Positions 14,288 through 25,544 of a DNA stretch of 64,000 nt are shown one piece after another (within the stretch, counting starts at the first letter, position 1; every line of letters starts with the position of its first letter). The position numbers and the translations under genes were made by a program. Origin of the DNA: Lingula anatina. Lineage: Eukaryota > Brachiopoda > Lingulata > Lingulida > Lingulidae. The DNA lies in assembly GCF_001039355.2 (NCBI RefSeq), contig NW_019773659.1:83922-147921 (forward strand), read 5' to 3'. The notes beneath the pieces were generated by a model. It worked only from the letters and a program-made list of their open reading frames with translations, was not told the origin of the DNA and searched no databases.

Positions 14288-15877
14288 CTACTCTGTACCC
14301 GGGCAGTTTTCTTCATAATATCTGTATCCAGTGCGTGCCTGCAAGTCGCCGGATTGGGCAGTGCTGGGCAGCAGTTCACAGACACATTGGTCATTTCCGG
14401 CACAGAGCACGTTTATGGCCACACACTCCCAGCGCTGCATACAGGAGCTGCTGCATTCGATGAGGCTGCCGACATTCAGCGTGGATATGGGCACAAGAGT
14501 TGCGCGAGCATCTGCTGCTACCTGCTTAAACTTCATTGATGTTCTAAACCCTAGACAAAAAAAAAAAATTATAATAATAATAAATAATAAATAAATAAAT
14601 AAATAAATAAAAAAACAAATAAATAAAAATAATTTAAAAAACATTAATCAACTATGGGACTTGACAGCTTATATAAAAAACGTACCTGATTGACCGGTTA
14701 TGTCGACGTTAAATCAATTATAAAATTCAACCTTTAAAACACATACATGTACTTGTATTAACAAATTAACAACGTGAAATACTTAAGTCCCGCTATAAAA
14801 GTGGTTTTGATGAACCCATGAACTCACCATGGACCTCCACTTCATACAGCTGCAAGGGACTGTTGTCACTACCAACTTTAATGATCAGGACATATCGTCC
14901 TCTCAGTGGTGACCCACAGGACAGAGACGTGTTCCCCACAGGTGCCCACCCCCGGGTAACTGGCGCAGGGTTTGTACTGGTTGAATGATGAACTATCATC
15001 GTATGAGGTTCCGACTCTCACTTCGAAATTATGCAGAAAAAAAGCTGAAAACTGAGCTGAAAACACAAAGTAAAATTGTTAAATTTGACTCTACAATTTG
15101 CCATATATGCCTACATGTTGCGGCAAATTAAACAACAGACCAGTGATAAAAATCGCACAAGGTACGTAGCCACACGGATTGAAAATTGAAAAAGTGTCAC
15201 TATTTGAGGAAATCAATTGAAAATGATTACAAAATATAGAATCAAAACTCACAAAAGATATTGCCACGGTTTGTTATGATAACACCGGCCACCTTCGCAG
15301 TGGTTTCTAAGTCAACCAGCCACCAGTCTCCCTGACTACCATTGGTGTAAGAAAAACTCCCATGTATGTTGTTGTCGTCATAGTAACCATCCACAGCACG
15401 ACTGGCATGGTACGTATTTAGGTAGGTGGAACTTTGGTATGCGGGTTTGCCTTTGGCCAAATTCTGGGTGCAACCTCTACATGGTGTTGTACCTGCCGTG
15501 GAAAGATACCAACAACACCAATTAATATTATTATTATTATTATTATTATTATTTGCAATTATAAAATGGATGTTACAATGAAATACTAGTAAACTGGTAT
15601 ATACTAAGATATAATTTTCAATCTAAAGCGGATTGAAAGGACATTTAGGAACAATTTCAAATTCAGAAACAAATATATAACCACACAGACGAATAATGTT
15701 ATGATGTTGTGTCATGCTGTATATCAAATTATTGCCAAAAACATTTTTCAGCTCTACGACGTATCAATATTAAAACACCGGTACCACTTTTGGCTTGTGC
15801 ATTTTGTTTCTGCCAAACTTACCTAAAAATATCATAGTAATTCCGACAAGAAGCAGTCTTAGGGCCACCATGCTCAT
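14288..15877 (-). pseudogene. F-type lectin/PAN copy 2, frameshifted
   Basis: Exons at 15823-15877, 15253-15492, 14828-15044 and 14288-14550 match copy 1. Exon 2 is 12 bases shorter (four codons lost). Exon 3 has one extra base near 14945: copy 1 has gtgccacc and copy 2 has gtgcccacc. This shifts the frame in the middle of the lectin domain. The ligand pattern is also gone: the His position is Tyr, the Asp of R-x-D is Asn, and the last Arg is Phe. A Cys in the GSCSH region has become Phe. Exon 4 (PAN part) is well kept. It is most likely a pseudogene; if the extra base were a sequencing error, the protein would still lack the fucose ligands. Confidence 0.82.
14566..14635. repeat. AT-rich (AATA)n-type repeat in lectin copy 2 intron
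   Basis: Runs of aataa and aaataa in the intron before exon 4. Copy 1 has a shorter version at 9709-9735. Confidence 0.8.
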
Positions 15878-17389
15878 TTCAGACACCGATCATCGTTATC
15901 CCAGCAGCTTTCAATGGCAGACAAATCAAGAAAACGCTCCGTTCTCGCCCCTGTTGGTGATTTGCTAAGAATGGAGTAACTGCTGAATATCCTAGGAGAA
16001 AAGTTCAGTTGATGATTAGTTCAAAAGATCGCTTATGCGAATTATATTCATCAGTTATTAAATTGATGGATACAAAACTGAAACCGTGTGTTTTCTATGT
16101 GCATATCGCATGGAATCAAACCTTATCATTTATTCATCTCTATATTATTGTAACATCTTTTCGCTCTGTCAGTGCCGAATGTCAATCATAGCATTTGTTT
16201 TAATGTATTTTCGACTCCTCATCATTCATGCAACTGATTCGGCTCGTTCTCTCTCTCGGGTGAGCAATCACAATCAATAAAATTCCCTTTACATCGTCAA
16301 GGTGTTAAAAAGAATAATTTTTCATTTTGCTTCCTAATGTATTTTTGTTTCACGTCCATGTTTTATTTATCATCACTTTTTTTAATTAAAAAATGAGTGA
16401 CAGGTTGACCGTGTGTCCTTTCACATAGCCATTCGAGCTTTCATAACACGTTTGCAAAGTATATTAAACAACACATTATTTTCAAAGGAAACTAGATATA
16501 AACTGTACCTTCATAAAGTAATTCGGTGGAAGGTTGTTGTCTCTAAATAAGGTTCAGTTTATAACCACTATAGATTACAGGTTACTCTTCATTATCCAAT
16601 ATAAACTAACAAAAATAAGATGAAGATGATCCAGCACAGCCCATCCCACATGTGTCTGTCCATCGCCCTACTTGATCAAATCCTATGTTCTTTTATTTTC
16701 GGTCTTAGGTACTCTTGCAGCCCTCTTTGAGGCCGGCGAGCAGATTGTTTCTTACAGGTTTTCCTATTTGTAGTCTTGTAGTCCCGTTCGAGAGACCAAA
16801 AGAACTTAGTCACAGTCGTCTTAACTTTGTGGACGAGAGGCCTCTTGGGCATATCATGTTGAGCTATGTAGGCTACAGTCCGTACTCTAGATACACATAT
16901 AAAAAAAGATTAACACTGTTGTTTAAACTTTAAACATTAACACATTCCAATATGTCACTTGTCCCTCGTCACTTGTGTTGTTTATTTATTATTTTTTAAC
17001 ATATAGAAATTATAATTCGATTTACATACAAGTAGGGCCTATCATGCGGTGTTCCTTCGTAGGCCTAATGATTAGCTAAATGCTAGATATCAATCAAACA
17101 GGAAGGTTGTCAAGCGCGTTCTCAAATGTAAAACTGAACCTGGTCTCACTGCGCATGGCGGAACAAGCAGAAAAAAATGGGAGCGATACTTTCAAAATGA
17201 TGAGTTTTGGCGGGAAAAACGTGAATCTCTTTTTTTTTCCGGATGTAATTGAAAACGAAATAAGCTCCAAAGAAAATGTGCGCGCGTCACAAACGTAACC
17301 TTGCACGTGTTTATCTTTTATGACGTTTCACTTGGCAACGGTGGCAGACAGCAACGGTGTAAGGTCAGTGATATAATTTAGAACAGGGG
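15878..17389. other. Intergenic; no gene seen
   Basis: The left part to 16553 is the duplicated lectin flank. The rest is unique AT-rich sequence. A few short ORFs occur, but none has a recognisable domain or splice context. Confidence 0.4.
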
Positions 17390-17860
17390 CACATGACTTA
17401 GAAATCCAAAGAGGCAGATACCGAAAACCAAAATCAATACCCCCTGAAGAAAGGATCTGCAAGTTATGCTCAGATGAAGTGGAAAACGAAATACACTTTC
17501 TTTTAAAATGCCCCTTACTCACCAAACACAGGGAGATCCTAAAACCAGATCCTACACAAACCCCAGAGGGTCAGTTCAAATGCATAATGCAGTCAAACGA
17601 TTTACATGTTATAAAGAATGTGGCCCACTATATCACAATGTGTAATAAGGAAAGAAAAAATATTCTCAACCAACCACCACCTAGTCAACCAAAGTAACGA
17701 GCGTATACTGCAATTGTAAAATCTGATCACAGTTATTATATAAACAATATTGTAATTTACTATTGTAATTTTAGTTATATGATTATATTATGTATACTGT
17801 TAGGTCATAGTCATTGTAAAAAATGTACTTGAACCGCAATAAATAATAATAATAATACAT
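17390..17860 (+). mobile_element. 3' end of a non-LTR retrotransposon (LINE)
   Basis: A short reading frame ending at 17697 carries an R-G-R-Y-R element followed by R-I-C-K-L-C, N-E-I-H-F-L and K-C-P. This is the Cys-x2-Cys...His...Cys finger found at the C-terminus of many LINE reverse transcriptase proteins. About 160 bases later the sequence ends in aataaataataataat, typical of a LINE 3' tail. The rest of ORF2 is absent, as expected for a 5'-truncated insertion. The clade was not determined. Confidence 0.72.
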
Positions 17861-18600
17861 AGGGTCTACAGGAGTAGGGCAATCATTTATCTTTAAGAAA
17901 AGAAAAGCGTCACTCGAGATCAAATATGGAAAGACACACCGAAAATAAACATTTTACAAATTCGAAGGTAAGATTGCTTCTCAATAGGTTTTGAATGACA
18001 TTAATTCGCTTTGATGTTTAACTTTGATACATGTAGGTCGAATTTGATAGATTAGTACAATGTAGATTAGGGCTACATTGGAATATAAAATTTATGTGCA
18101 AATGATTTTCAATACAAAGTGACACGAAAACACCGTTTCAGGAGAACTTAAACACTAAATAAATGTTTATTTTTGAGCTAAATGTTTATTTTTGAGCTAA
18201 ATAAATGTTTATTTTTTCCTCAGTTTTAAGTATGAATCACCTTTTGAAATCTAACACCACAAGTCTCTTAGGCGGTCACTACAGATTATTATCAACAATG
18301 TTGTATACATTAACGCTCATTTGAAGAAAAACGTGAGACCCTGGACTAATAATACGTATTATTTTCTCAAAGTTAGACAACATGTTATAAGATACAATAC
18401 TGCACTAGAAGCAATTACAGTTGGTCTTCGAAAATTACATTTAAAGGTATTGAATCCGTTGATTGAGAAAAAACATGTAGGTTTTATTTACAATAACGTC
18501 TTTGAGTTAAAAAGTCGGACACAATGAAAAAAATAAAATAAAGTTATGATGATATTTCGTAATCAAGGTATAACGACACTCGTTATCCCAACACAAGTTG
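17861..18600. other. Intergenic stretch downstream of the GPCR
   Basis: AT-rich, with a small tandem repeat of tttatttttgagctaaat near 18160-18220. A TTTATT at 18483-18488 (AATAAA on the minus strand) may be the GPCR poly(A) signal. Confidence 0.4.
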
Positions 18601-18601
18601 A

Positions 18602-19711
18602 TTAGCAAGAAGTACTTTTGGTTGCTTCTCTGGATATTCCACCTTGACTTGCTGGTCCTCTGCAACAATTTCTAAAATTTCCCATAAGTCTACTGTATCC
18701 GGCACGGACCTCGGGGAGCCGAATGCCGTACACTAGAGGATCTACTAACGAATTTAGAATAGCGACGACGCCGGTAATTGCTTGAACCACGGCTAGATCA
18801 ATGCGCTCTTCAAAGTCTCGGCTGGCAATTAAAGTTTTAAGATAAAAAGTCACAATTGCGGGAGTCCAAAGGACAACGATGGTTACTGAGAGCAGAAAGA
18901 TCGTGATAAGAAGTTTTCTGTCTTTTCTTGAGTCGATCGTCGCGCAGTTAGCTGTTGCTTTCTGTGCTTCTTGTAACTGAAATGAGCCTTTGTGGCTTCG
19001 GATGATGTCTTTGGCTTTTATGAATAATCCAACATACAGCAGTAAGTTAACCAAAATCAAAACTGAGCACAGTATTCCAAGGTACCAGGACGTAGCATTG
19101 ATGTACGTTTTTGAAAAATGTGAAAGGCACGAATCACCTTGAGTTAGAGATACCATGTGGAAAGTGAGAAACAGCACAACAACAACGACATAGGAAATCC
19201 CAAGAATCACATTAATCCGCCGTTTGCTGACGAAAGCTTTGTACCTCAGCGGGAAAGTCAGTGCCAGTAGTTGATTAAGAACGATATACGTAGTAATAAT
19301 AAAGGGAACTGGGAAGCAGTTTATGTGGACATCAATCAATATCTCACCAACACACCAAACCGGGCTCTGTTGTCCCAGCATGCCGGGGGTGTAAATTTCA
19401 GCGAGCACGAGGCACGTGCTTACCATCCCCGATACCAAGAAAAGCAAGTCTGCCGCGGCCAAGTGGATGATCAGAACTTGCAAAGGGCGGACGGGCCTCG
19501 AAATGTTATACAGGGCGCTGAGAGACACGATGTTCATGACAACTCCGATGACTTCCAAAACAAAAGCCACGGTGTATGTGACACGGAACTCAATTCTGTC
19601 GCCATCCAAGTGGAATAAGTGGAATAAAATGCCCGGGGAAAACCCCAATCCTGTTCCTACGATGGGGTACTCCGTTGCGTTGTGATCCATTAGACTGTAG
19701 TTGGTCATCAC
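18602..19711 (-). CDS. Orphan class A (rhodopsin-like) GPCR, intronless coding exon
   Basis: A 369-residue seven-helix receptor. The N-terminus has NYS and NAT glycosylation sites. Helix 2 has LAAAD; Cys120 and Cys195 can form the extracellular disulfide; helix 7 has NSLVDPLVYG (variant of NPxxY). A Cys-Cys pair at 349-350 may be lipid-modified. Two switches are unusual: the D/E-R-Y triplet at the end of helix 3 is N-Q-L (146-148), just before A-L-T-F-P-L-R-Y, and the helix 6 C-W-x-P is L-W-T-P (281-284). The ligand and G protein are unknown; the general look is of invertebrate peptide-type receptors, but this is not certain. A pyrimidine-rich stretch ending in CAG just upstream could be the acceptor of a 5' UTR intron. 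Confidence 0.85.
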   Translation of the reverse strand: MMTNYSLMDHNATEYPIVGTGLGFSPGILFHLFHLDGDRIEFRVTYTVAFVLEVIGVVMNIVSLSALYNISRPVRPLQVLIIHLAAADLLFLVSGMVSTCLVLAEIYTPGMLGQQSPVWCVGEILIDVHINCFPVPFIITTYIVLNQLLALTFPLRYKAFVSKRRINVILGISYVVVVVLFLTFHMVSLTQGDSCLSHFSKTYINATSWYLGILCSVLILVNLLLYVGLFIKAKDIIRSHKGSFQLQEAQKATANCATIDSRKDRKLLITIFLLSVTIVVLWTPAIVTFYLKTLIASRDFEERIDLAVVQAITGVVAILNSLVDPLVYGIRLPEVRAGYSRLMGNFRNCCRGPASQGGISREATKSTSC

Positions 19712-20147
19712 ACGTTAGAGTCACTCTTCACTCTGGAAAAGAATAATTTATCCATGTATAAGGACCCTTTAAATAGACATCATGGATGACACATGCACAG
19801 ACACCAAACAAAGAAAAATAAAGAAACAGATGATAAGACAGATAAATGGTGAAACTTGCAGTGTCTGAATATAAAAATGCAAATATGTGAAAAATGAAAA
19901 AATGTTAAACATGCACACGCACGAAACATTACTCCAGGACACTCAATGATGTCACCAGAGGAAAAAAAAAACGCTGTAATTATTTATCTGCTCAAATTCG
20001 TGTTAAACCATCAATATTGTGACTGCAGCATGCGTTTATAAAACCTGAAACCTGCATTAATTAACTTGTAGAAAATTGTATTTTGTTGGATGGAGCATGT
20101 GTATGGTATGGTACAGAGCTTTGAACAGTCTTAGACTGGGTTCTTAT

Positions 20148-20385
20148 TCCTAGATCGATCTAGCAGGATCTGTCCATCTCCACAGGGTGTCTTGTAAAAT
20201 TGGTTTCAGCTTAAGTGGCTTAGATGCCTGGGACGCCTACTAAAGCTGCTAAACGATAGTTAATTATCCCTTTCAGCTTCAGCGTGAAAGGCATCTAAGC
20301 CGCTTAAGTTAATTGCAATTATGCGAGAATCCCCTTGGAGATAGTTCGATCCAAAGTTAGTACGATAGGGTCTGGGAATGGTCTC
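20148..20385. mobile_element. Foldback/MITE-like inverted repeat
   Basis: The arms ttaagtggcttagatgcct (20211-20229) and aggcatctaagccgcttaa (20289-20307) pair with one mismatch. Pairing continues outwards more loosely (ccatctcca against tggagatag, and further to about 20150 and 20380). No coding capacity. Outer ends and target duplication could not be fixed. Confidence 0.55.
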
Positions 20386-20620
20386 TTACATACATGTAGG
20401 AGAATTCAATGATACTTTGTCGTCGACATATGTATGATTTCCCAGACGCGCCTATACTGACCGACTCGGTAGCGTGACGATCACGCTTAGGCTTATATAA
20501 CTGACGGTTGTAGTAAATTTTAACTGAAACAAAAACAAAGCCTGGCAGTTAAAGGGTAAACAAGAGATAAGTCAGAGGCGAAGTTGACGTCGAGGACAGA
20601 CAGATATCAGGATATATAGG

Positions 20621-20623
<3 letters not shown>

Positions 20624-20667
<44 letters not shown>
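20624..20667. repeat. (TA)n microsatellite
   Basis: Uninterrupted TA run of about 44 bases. Confidence 0.95.
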
Positions 20668-20670
<3 letters not shown>

Positions 20671-21310
20671 TTTTTAAGATCTGACCATATATTCTGTCAT
20701 GATAATGTTATACTGAATAAAATTCGCTTTTAATAGATCTTCTGGTAATCTTGTTATACCCTTTACCAGTTATACCTTCTTCACTAGATGATACAAATGT
20801 TTCCAGGGTTATTTCTTTTCTGTGAAAATTATCAAATATCAATTTAATTTTTAGACATACAGTGTAAGTCAAATGAATTCTTAAATTAAAAACCATTGAT
20901 AGTTACATACCCCTGATTACCACCGATACGTGTGAAATCCAACATTCCAATCCCTTAAGTCCTTTTCACATATTCTGAAATCTACACTCGATAATCAAAT
21001 CTACAAAAGAGTGTAGAGTCTTGTTATAATAATTCCGGTGTAAAGAAACTGAACGTCCGTGAAACAGAGACTCCGCTCTCACTATTAGATTCGTACAGGT
21101 TAGGGTTGGCGTGACCTACATGTGAATGGGCCAAAATCTAGAACGCGGCTTACCTGTTTATATCCATGGGAACTGGACCCTGTATCACAAGGGACTCTCG
21201 GTGTGACAGGATCCGTAGTCCGTTCCACATTACTTTGTACAGGTGATATTCATCCCATGAGCTAACCCCAATACTTTGACTAACCCTAACCTGTACTCAT
21301 CATATCCGGC

Positions 21311-21448
21311 TACCCTCTACCAGCGCCACAGATTGATTTCCACTAGATATTTAGAGATATGTCTCTGGTTAAATAGATGGCTAATCTTTGTACTGTTGCC
21401 TCAGCAAAAATGTCCACAGAATAATAACTGCGGCCCTGGTAGAGTGTA
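21311..21448. mobile_element. MITE, TACCCTCTACCAG family, copy 1
   Basis: 138 bp flanked by inverted ends: taccctctaccag on the left and ctggtagagtgta on the right. The 9-bp flanks are atatccggc and atatccgac, a target duplication with one mismatch. The inside contains the family motif agatatgtctc. Confidence 0.75.
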
Positions 21449-22816
21449 ATATCCGACTTCTTTTTCTAGGGCTACAAATCCAGTCACACCGGTTATGACG
21501 ACCGCCTACCTACCTTACTTTGACTGTGACCCAAGGACCGCTTCACAAGAGATTTTAAAGTTCTTAGGATAAACACAGACTTTTTTATAATTGGCTTTTG
21601 GTGTAAGATGGGTCTATCTCCCATACCTTCACCCCTGTCACAAATGGGAGTAAAAATATTCATCAAAACAATCACAATTTGCTAAAAAAAAATTGCCAAA
21701 ACTTCCAATACGAGGTCAGCTACCATTAAGACGCCGTGAAATGCAGCTAAGTCGGCCGTGACTTGTCAGGCTAACATTATGACTCAAAACTGCCTTAAGA
21801 CAATTTGTGAAATATACCTCCATGACCCTATTTACGCACCTGTAGTTACTATATACTGTATACAGTTAGCCCAGTAAACGCGGGTGCTTGTGCCTAACCT
21901 TCAACTCACTTCGTTAAACAACATGACTACTGTTATGGTTTCCCCCAACTTAATGACGCACTCGTATATATATAGACCAAAAAAAGCTATCCATTCACGC
22001 CAGGCGCTCCCCAATGTCATATGTAAACAAAACGCTACTCCCGTTGCTAGACAAAAATAAACACCTTTAGGGCCATCCGGCATCGTCTCAACAAATATAT
22101 TTGAGACGGGTTTAAGAAAGTAGATCCTTTTTGAAATTATAATTCTTTTCTACTCATTCCCAGAATGGTGTGATCAATACAGTTAGAAGTTAAGCAAGTT
22201 CATTCAAGACTAACATAGCCTTGGAGGCGTGAACCAGATATTCTGTTGAAAAAGAGGTCTACTTTCTTGTGATTTTAGTCTTAAACCGGTTTTAATAAAC
22301 TTGTACTGGAAAATTGATCTGTGTTTATGAGCACGAGTGCTATGTACATCTCTCTCTCTCTCTGATGATCGATATACGACAATGTCGTCTTCAAGCGTCT
22401 TCCGCAGTCTTATTTCAAAATAAATTCAATAAAATATGGATATTTGATTGCGCCTGTTTTTGTTATACTTTCCATATATTCAGGTGGCGTTAACAATACA
22501 TCAGATGATTCCTATATCAAACAAGCATTCCCACAAACCGTTCGTGACATATTTTATAGGGATAGTGTAATTACAGTCCGCGTTTATTTATTTATTACCC
22601 TGCAGTCCATAACCTTTCTCAATGAAAATAGGGCACATACTCTAATGTTCATTAACGACTGCTATGCACATCACGTAGAAGAAAAAAGTCCGAAATAATA
22701 ATATTTTACGGCTCTGTGAGTTTTTACACACCTTCGGTTAGCACCCCCAATACCTGCGAAAGACGTTCAACAGCGCGTCAAGTCGTGCGCTGTTATTATT
22801 CCTGGCTTACAATAGG

Positions 22817-22925
22817 TACCCTCTACCAGGGTGGTAAATCGGTTTTTAACTAGATATTTACAGATATGTCTCGGGTGAATTCTATGCAGTTTTGGGTACT
22901 GTCCAATATGAATATACTGAAAATA
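22817..22925. mobile_element. MITE, TACCCTCTACCAG family, copy 2 (right end lost)
   Basis: Starts with taccctctaccaggg and shares ctagatatttacagatatgtctc with the other copies. The right inverted end is missing. The right boundary given is approximate. Confidence 0.65.
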
Positions 22926-24437
22926 ACTGACGTCACAACCTCGTTGTCGCGCTTCTCGGTGTGAAATACATTATCATGCCGGACCACTTGAAGCTGTTGA
23001 CAAATTACAAGTCAACTTCTGCGGTAACAATAATTAAATTCCAAGGGACCGGGTACAAGTGGCGTCTTTTAAGGCGCTCATGGCGTGCAAAGGGTTCTTT
23101 AAGTTGAAATATTTCACGTATTTTATCATTAGATTGCCTTTTTCTCCTTTTTTCTCTTCTTTGATCTATAGAGGTTGAGAAGATCAAAGATGACATTTTA
23201 CATTATCAACGAACACGTTTTACAATACATATGAATTAAAAGCTTCAATAGAAAATAACGGATGAGGAAGGGCATTAGAACTTAATAATTAAAATTCGGA
23301 GAGCTTTTTATTTTCGGTACTACACACATTATCTATCACAGAAAAGCACGCAGCAAAAAATTTCTGAATACAAGTCACATATAAGATGTTACAGACAGTG
23401 TATACCGTCATCGTGTCATTCTGTAAAACAATGTAGAGAACTTTATTTTCCAATATGATTTAAGGCATTCGTCGGATAGACAGAAAACAAACAAAGGCAA
23501 CGTATATGTTCAACAATACATTTATTTCTTAACCATCCACGTCTGATGCTCCATAGAACTAAATATATGGCAACATATTGTAAACAACACACATCAATGC
23601 ATCAGCAATTAATATGTTTTAATCGCAAATAATACAGGCTAATGGTTCTACCGGTAAGTGATGGAATGTATGAAAATGATAGAACTTTATGTCACCGATA
23701 TTCACTTTCATATATAAAAGCCATTACCATCAGTGCCGAAATATCAATTCATCATTTAACACAGTTCACCATTCACATTTCCCTTTCATTGTAACCATTA
23801 AAAAGTCGACGTGACAGGAGTGGTAAGCCGAGTAGGAAGCATTCAGTCCATTTCCTAGTGCACTGTTATATGACATTCGCCTCTTGTTCTGACCCCAAAA
23901 CAAATGTATTTTCCGACACCCTACCCTGTACACATTATATGGAATCCAGGAGTCCCATTCCTAAGAATACCCTTCCTGTCACACTAGTTCATATCTTTTC
24001 ACTTATTTTTTTTCACATGTACAAGTAGATGCTGTAATACTGTACTAACTCATACATTAAAGAATATACTATTACAATTTTCCCGCAAAACAAAAGTTGA
24101 AGAAAACTTTAAAAAAGGTCAAAGCACAATAAAACACTTAGCAAAATTCTGAAAAACTGTCCTTCAACTGTTTACTTAAAAGAGATATATATGACTAATT
24201 GCCCCGCATTTGTTTGTAATGGAGCCCAGTCCTAAAATCATGTAACACAAAAATGAAATAAAGTGAAGGCAAAATAAATAAGGTTGCTATTGGTACGGAT
24301 ATAATGTACCCAAGGAATGAACAGTTTGAGCATCACAATGAGTAAGTCTTTCATTAAACTTAATTATTTTCTTATTGTCATACAGATAGAATATCTATTC
24401 TTTGGCTGTAGTCTGTGTGAAAATGCTTTGGTATCAA

Positions 24438-24439
24438 AA

Positions 24440-24478
<39 letters not shown>

Positions 24479-24480
24479 AA
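24438..24480. repeat. (AAAT)n microsatellite
   Basis: About ten AAAT units. Confidence 0.95.
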
Positions 24481-25544
24481 TAGACATTTACAGGTTTACA
24501 TAAACATCTAATGTAAGTTACATTCTCAAGTCTCTTGATGAGGCAATAAAGAAAGTTTCTAAAAGACAGGATTTAAAAATGTATTAATAAGTCTACTGTA
24601 CACAAAGCCTGCTTAACCAGGAATGACGTCTTTACAAAGAAAAAAATAAATAAAATAAAAATGTAATATCATTATGGGATAAAAAATGCAACAATAAAAT
24701 GTGACCAACCTACTGCAGAGGTATATCTTATTAGGAAAACAGTACAGAAGAAAATATCAAAACTTGTTTGATGAAATCAATGTCGTCAGTTATATTCACC
24801 CTATGTTATAAGACAGTGTATCAGTGCAAGATATTCAAAGAAGCTAAATGCTGTTGAATTATTTTGTTGCAATGTTTCCAATGTTACATGGGGAGAATTC
24901 ATTCATTTACATTTGCCGATACATTTACCAGATTGTGTCAGTATATGTTGGGCCTTTGTGGGTGTCCTCATTTTCCCCTAAAAGATGCTAATGGAAAACA
25001 GACTGGAATGTAGCGCAGTACACAAAATATTGACATGCCAATTTTGCATGTGTGAACATTCTCCAGATTCTGCCATCTTATATTAAACAAATTCCAAGTG
25101 CCAAATACAAATCTCTTGATTAGGAAACTAAACAATGGAGCAAACGCAACATGAACCAAGCTATTGGCAATTAAACACCCTAGCTTTAGCCACAAGCAGA
25201 TCTCAGACAAGCAGAGAGGCTTTAGAGGCAACGCAGAAGAGTTCACAAGACAGGAAGTGAGGATGGTTGAAAATCCAACAGCCGACACCTAGTAGGACAG
25301 ATCATCCTTCTTCAGGGATCATTATGAGGATGTGGGAGATGAGCTATTGCAATTGATAATCACGGTTACCCTTGAAGAGGTGTCCTGTCATAGAACCTCC
25401 GACGAGAATGAAGTGAAGAGGGCAATGGGAGAGATTATTAAGAAAATATCTGGTCTAGGAAAATCTCTTAGAAAGAAGCAAACACACCAAATAATCTAAC
25501 CTGAAGAGCCTTGGAAGATTGATAGGTATTTTGAAACTCTGATG

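Larger units (their letters stand above)
11638..16553. repeat. Tandem segmental duplication, unit 2
   Basis: The second, roughly 4.9 kb copy. It contains ASNS exons 2-1 and lectin copy 2. It is shorter than unit 1 mainly because it lacks the doubled segment around the N at 8877. Lectin exon lengths are 55, 240, 217 and 263 against 55, 252, 216 and 263 in unit 1. Confidence 0.9.
19745..24960. other. Long non-coding stretch with small repeats
   Basis: Over 5 kb with no supported gene on either strand; ORFs are short and lack domain or splice support. It contains the foldback element near 20.15-20.39 kb, a (TA)n run, two MITE copies (21311-21448 and 22817 onward) and an (AAAT)n run. Confidence 0.45.

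Noticed and set aside
17080-17298. 72-codon plus-strand ORF before the LINE fragment
   Set aside because: No similarity to retrotransposon proteins and not in frame with the finger region.
24968-25288. 106-codon minus-strand ORF
   Set aside because: No ATG-to-domain support, hydrophobic by composition, next to the decayed repeat tract.
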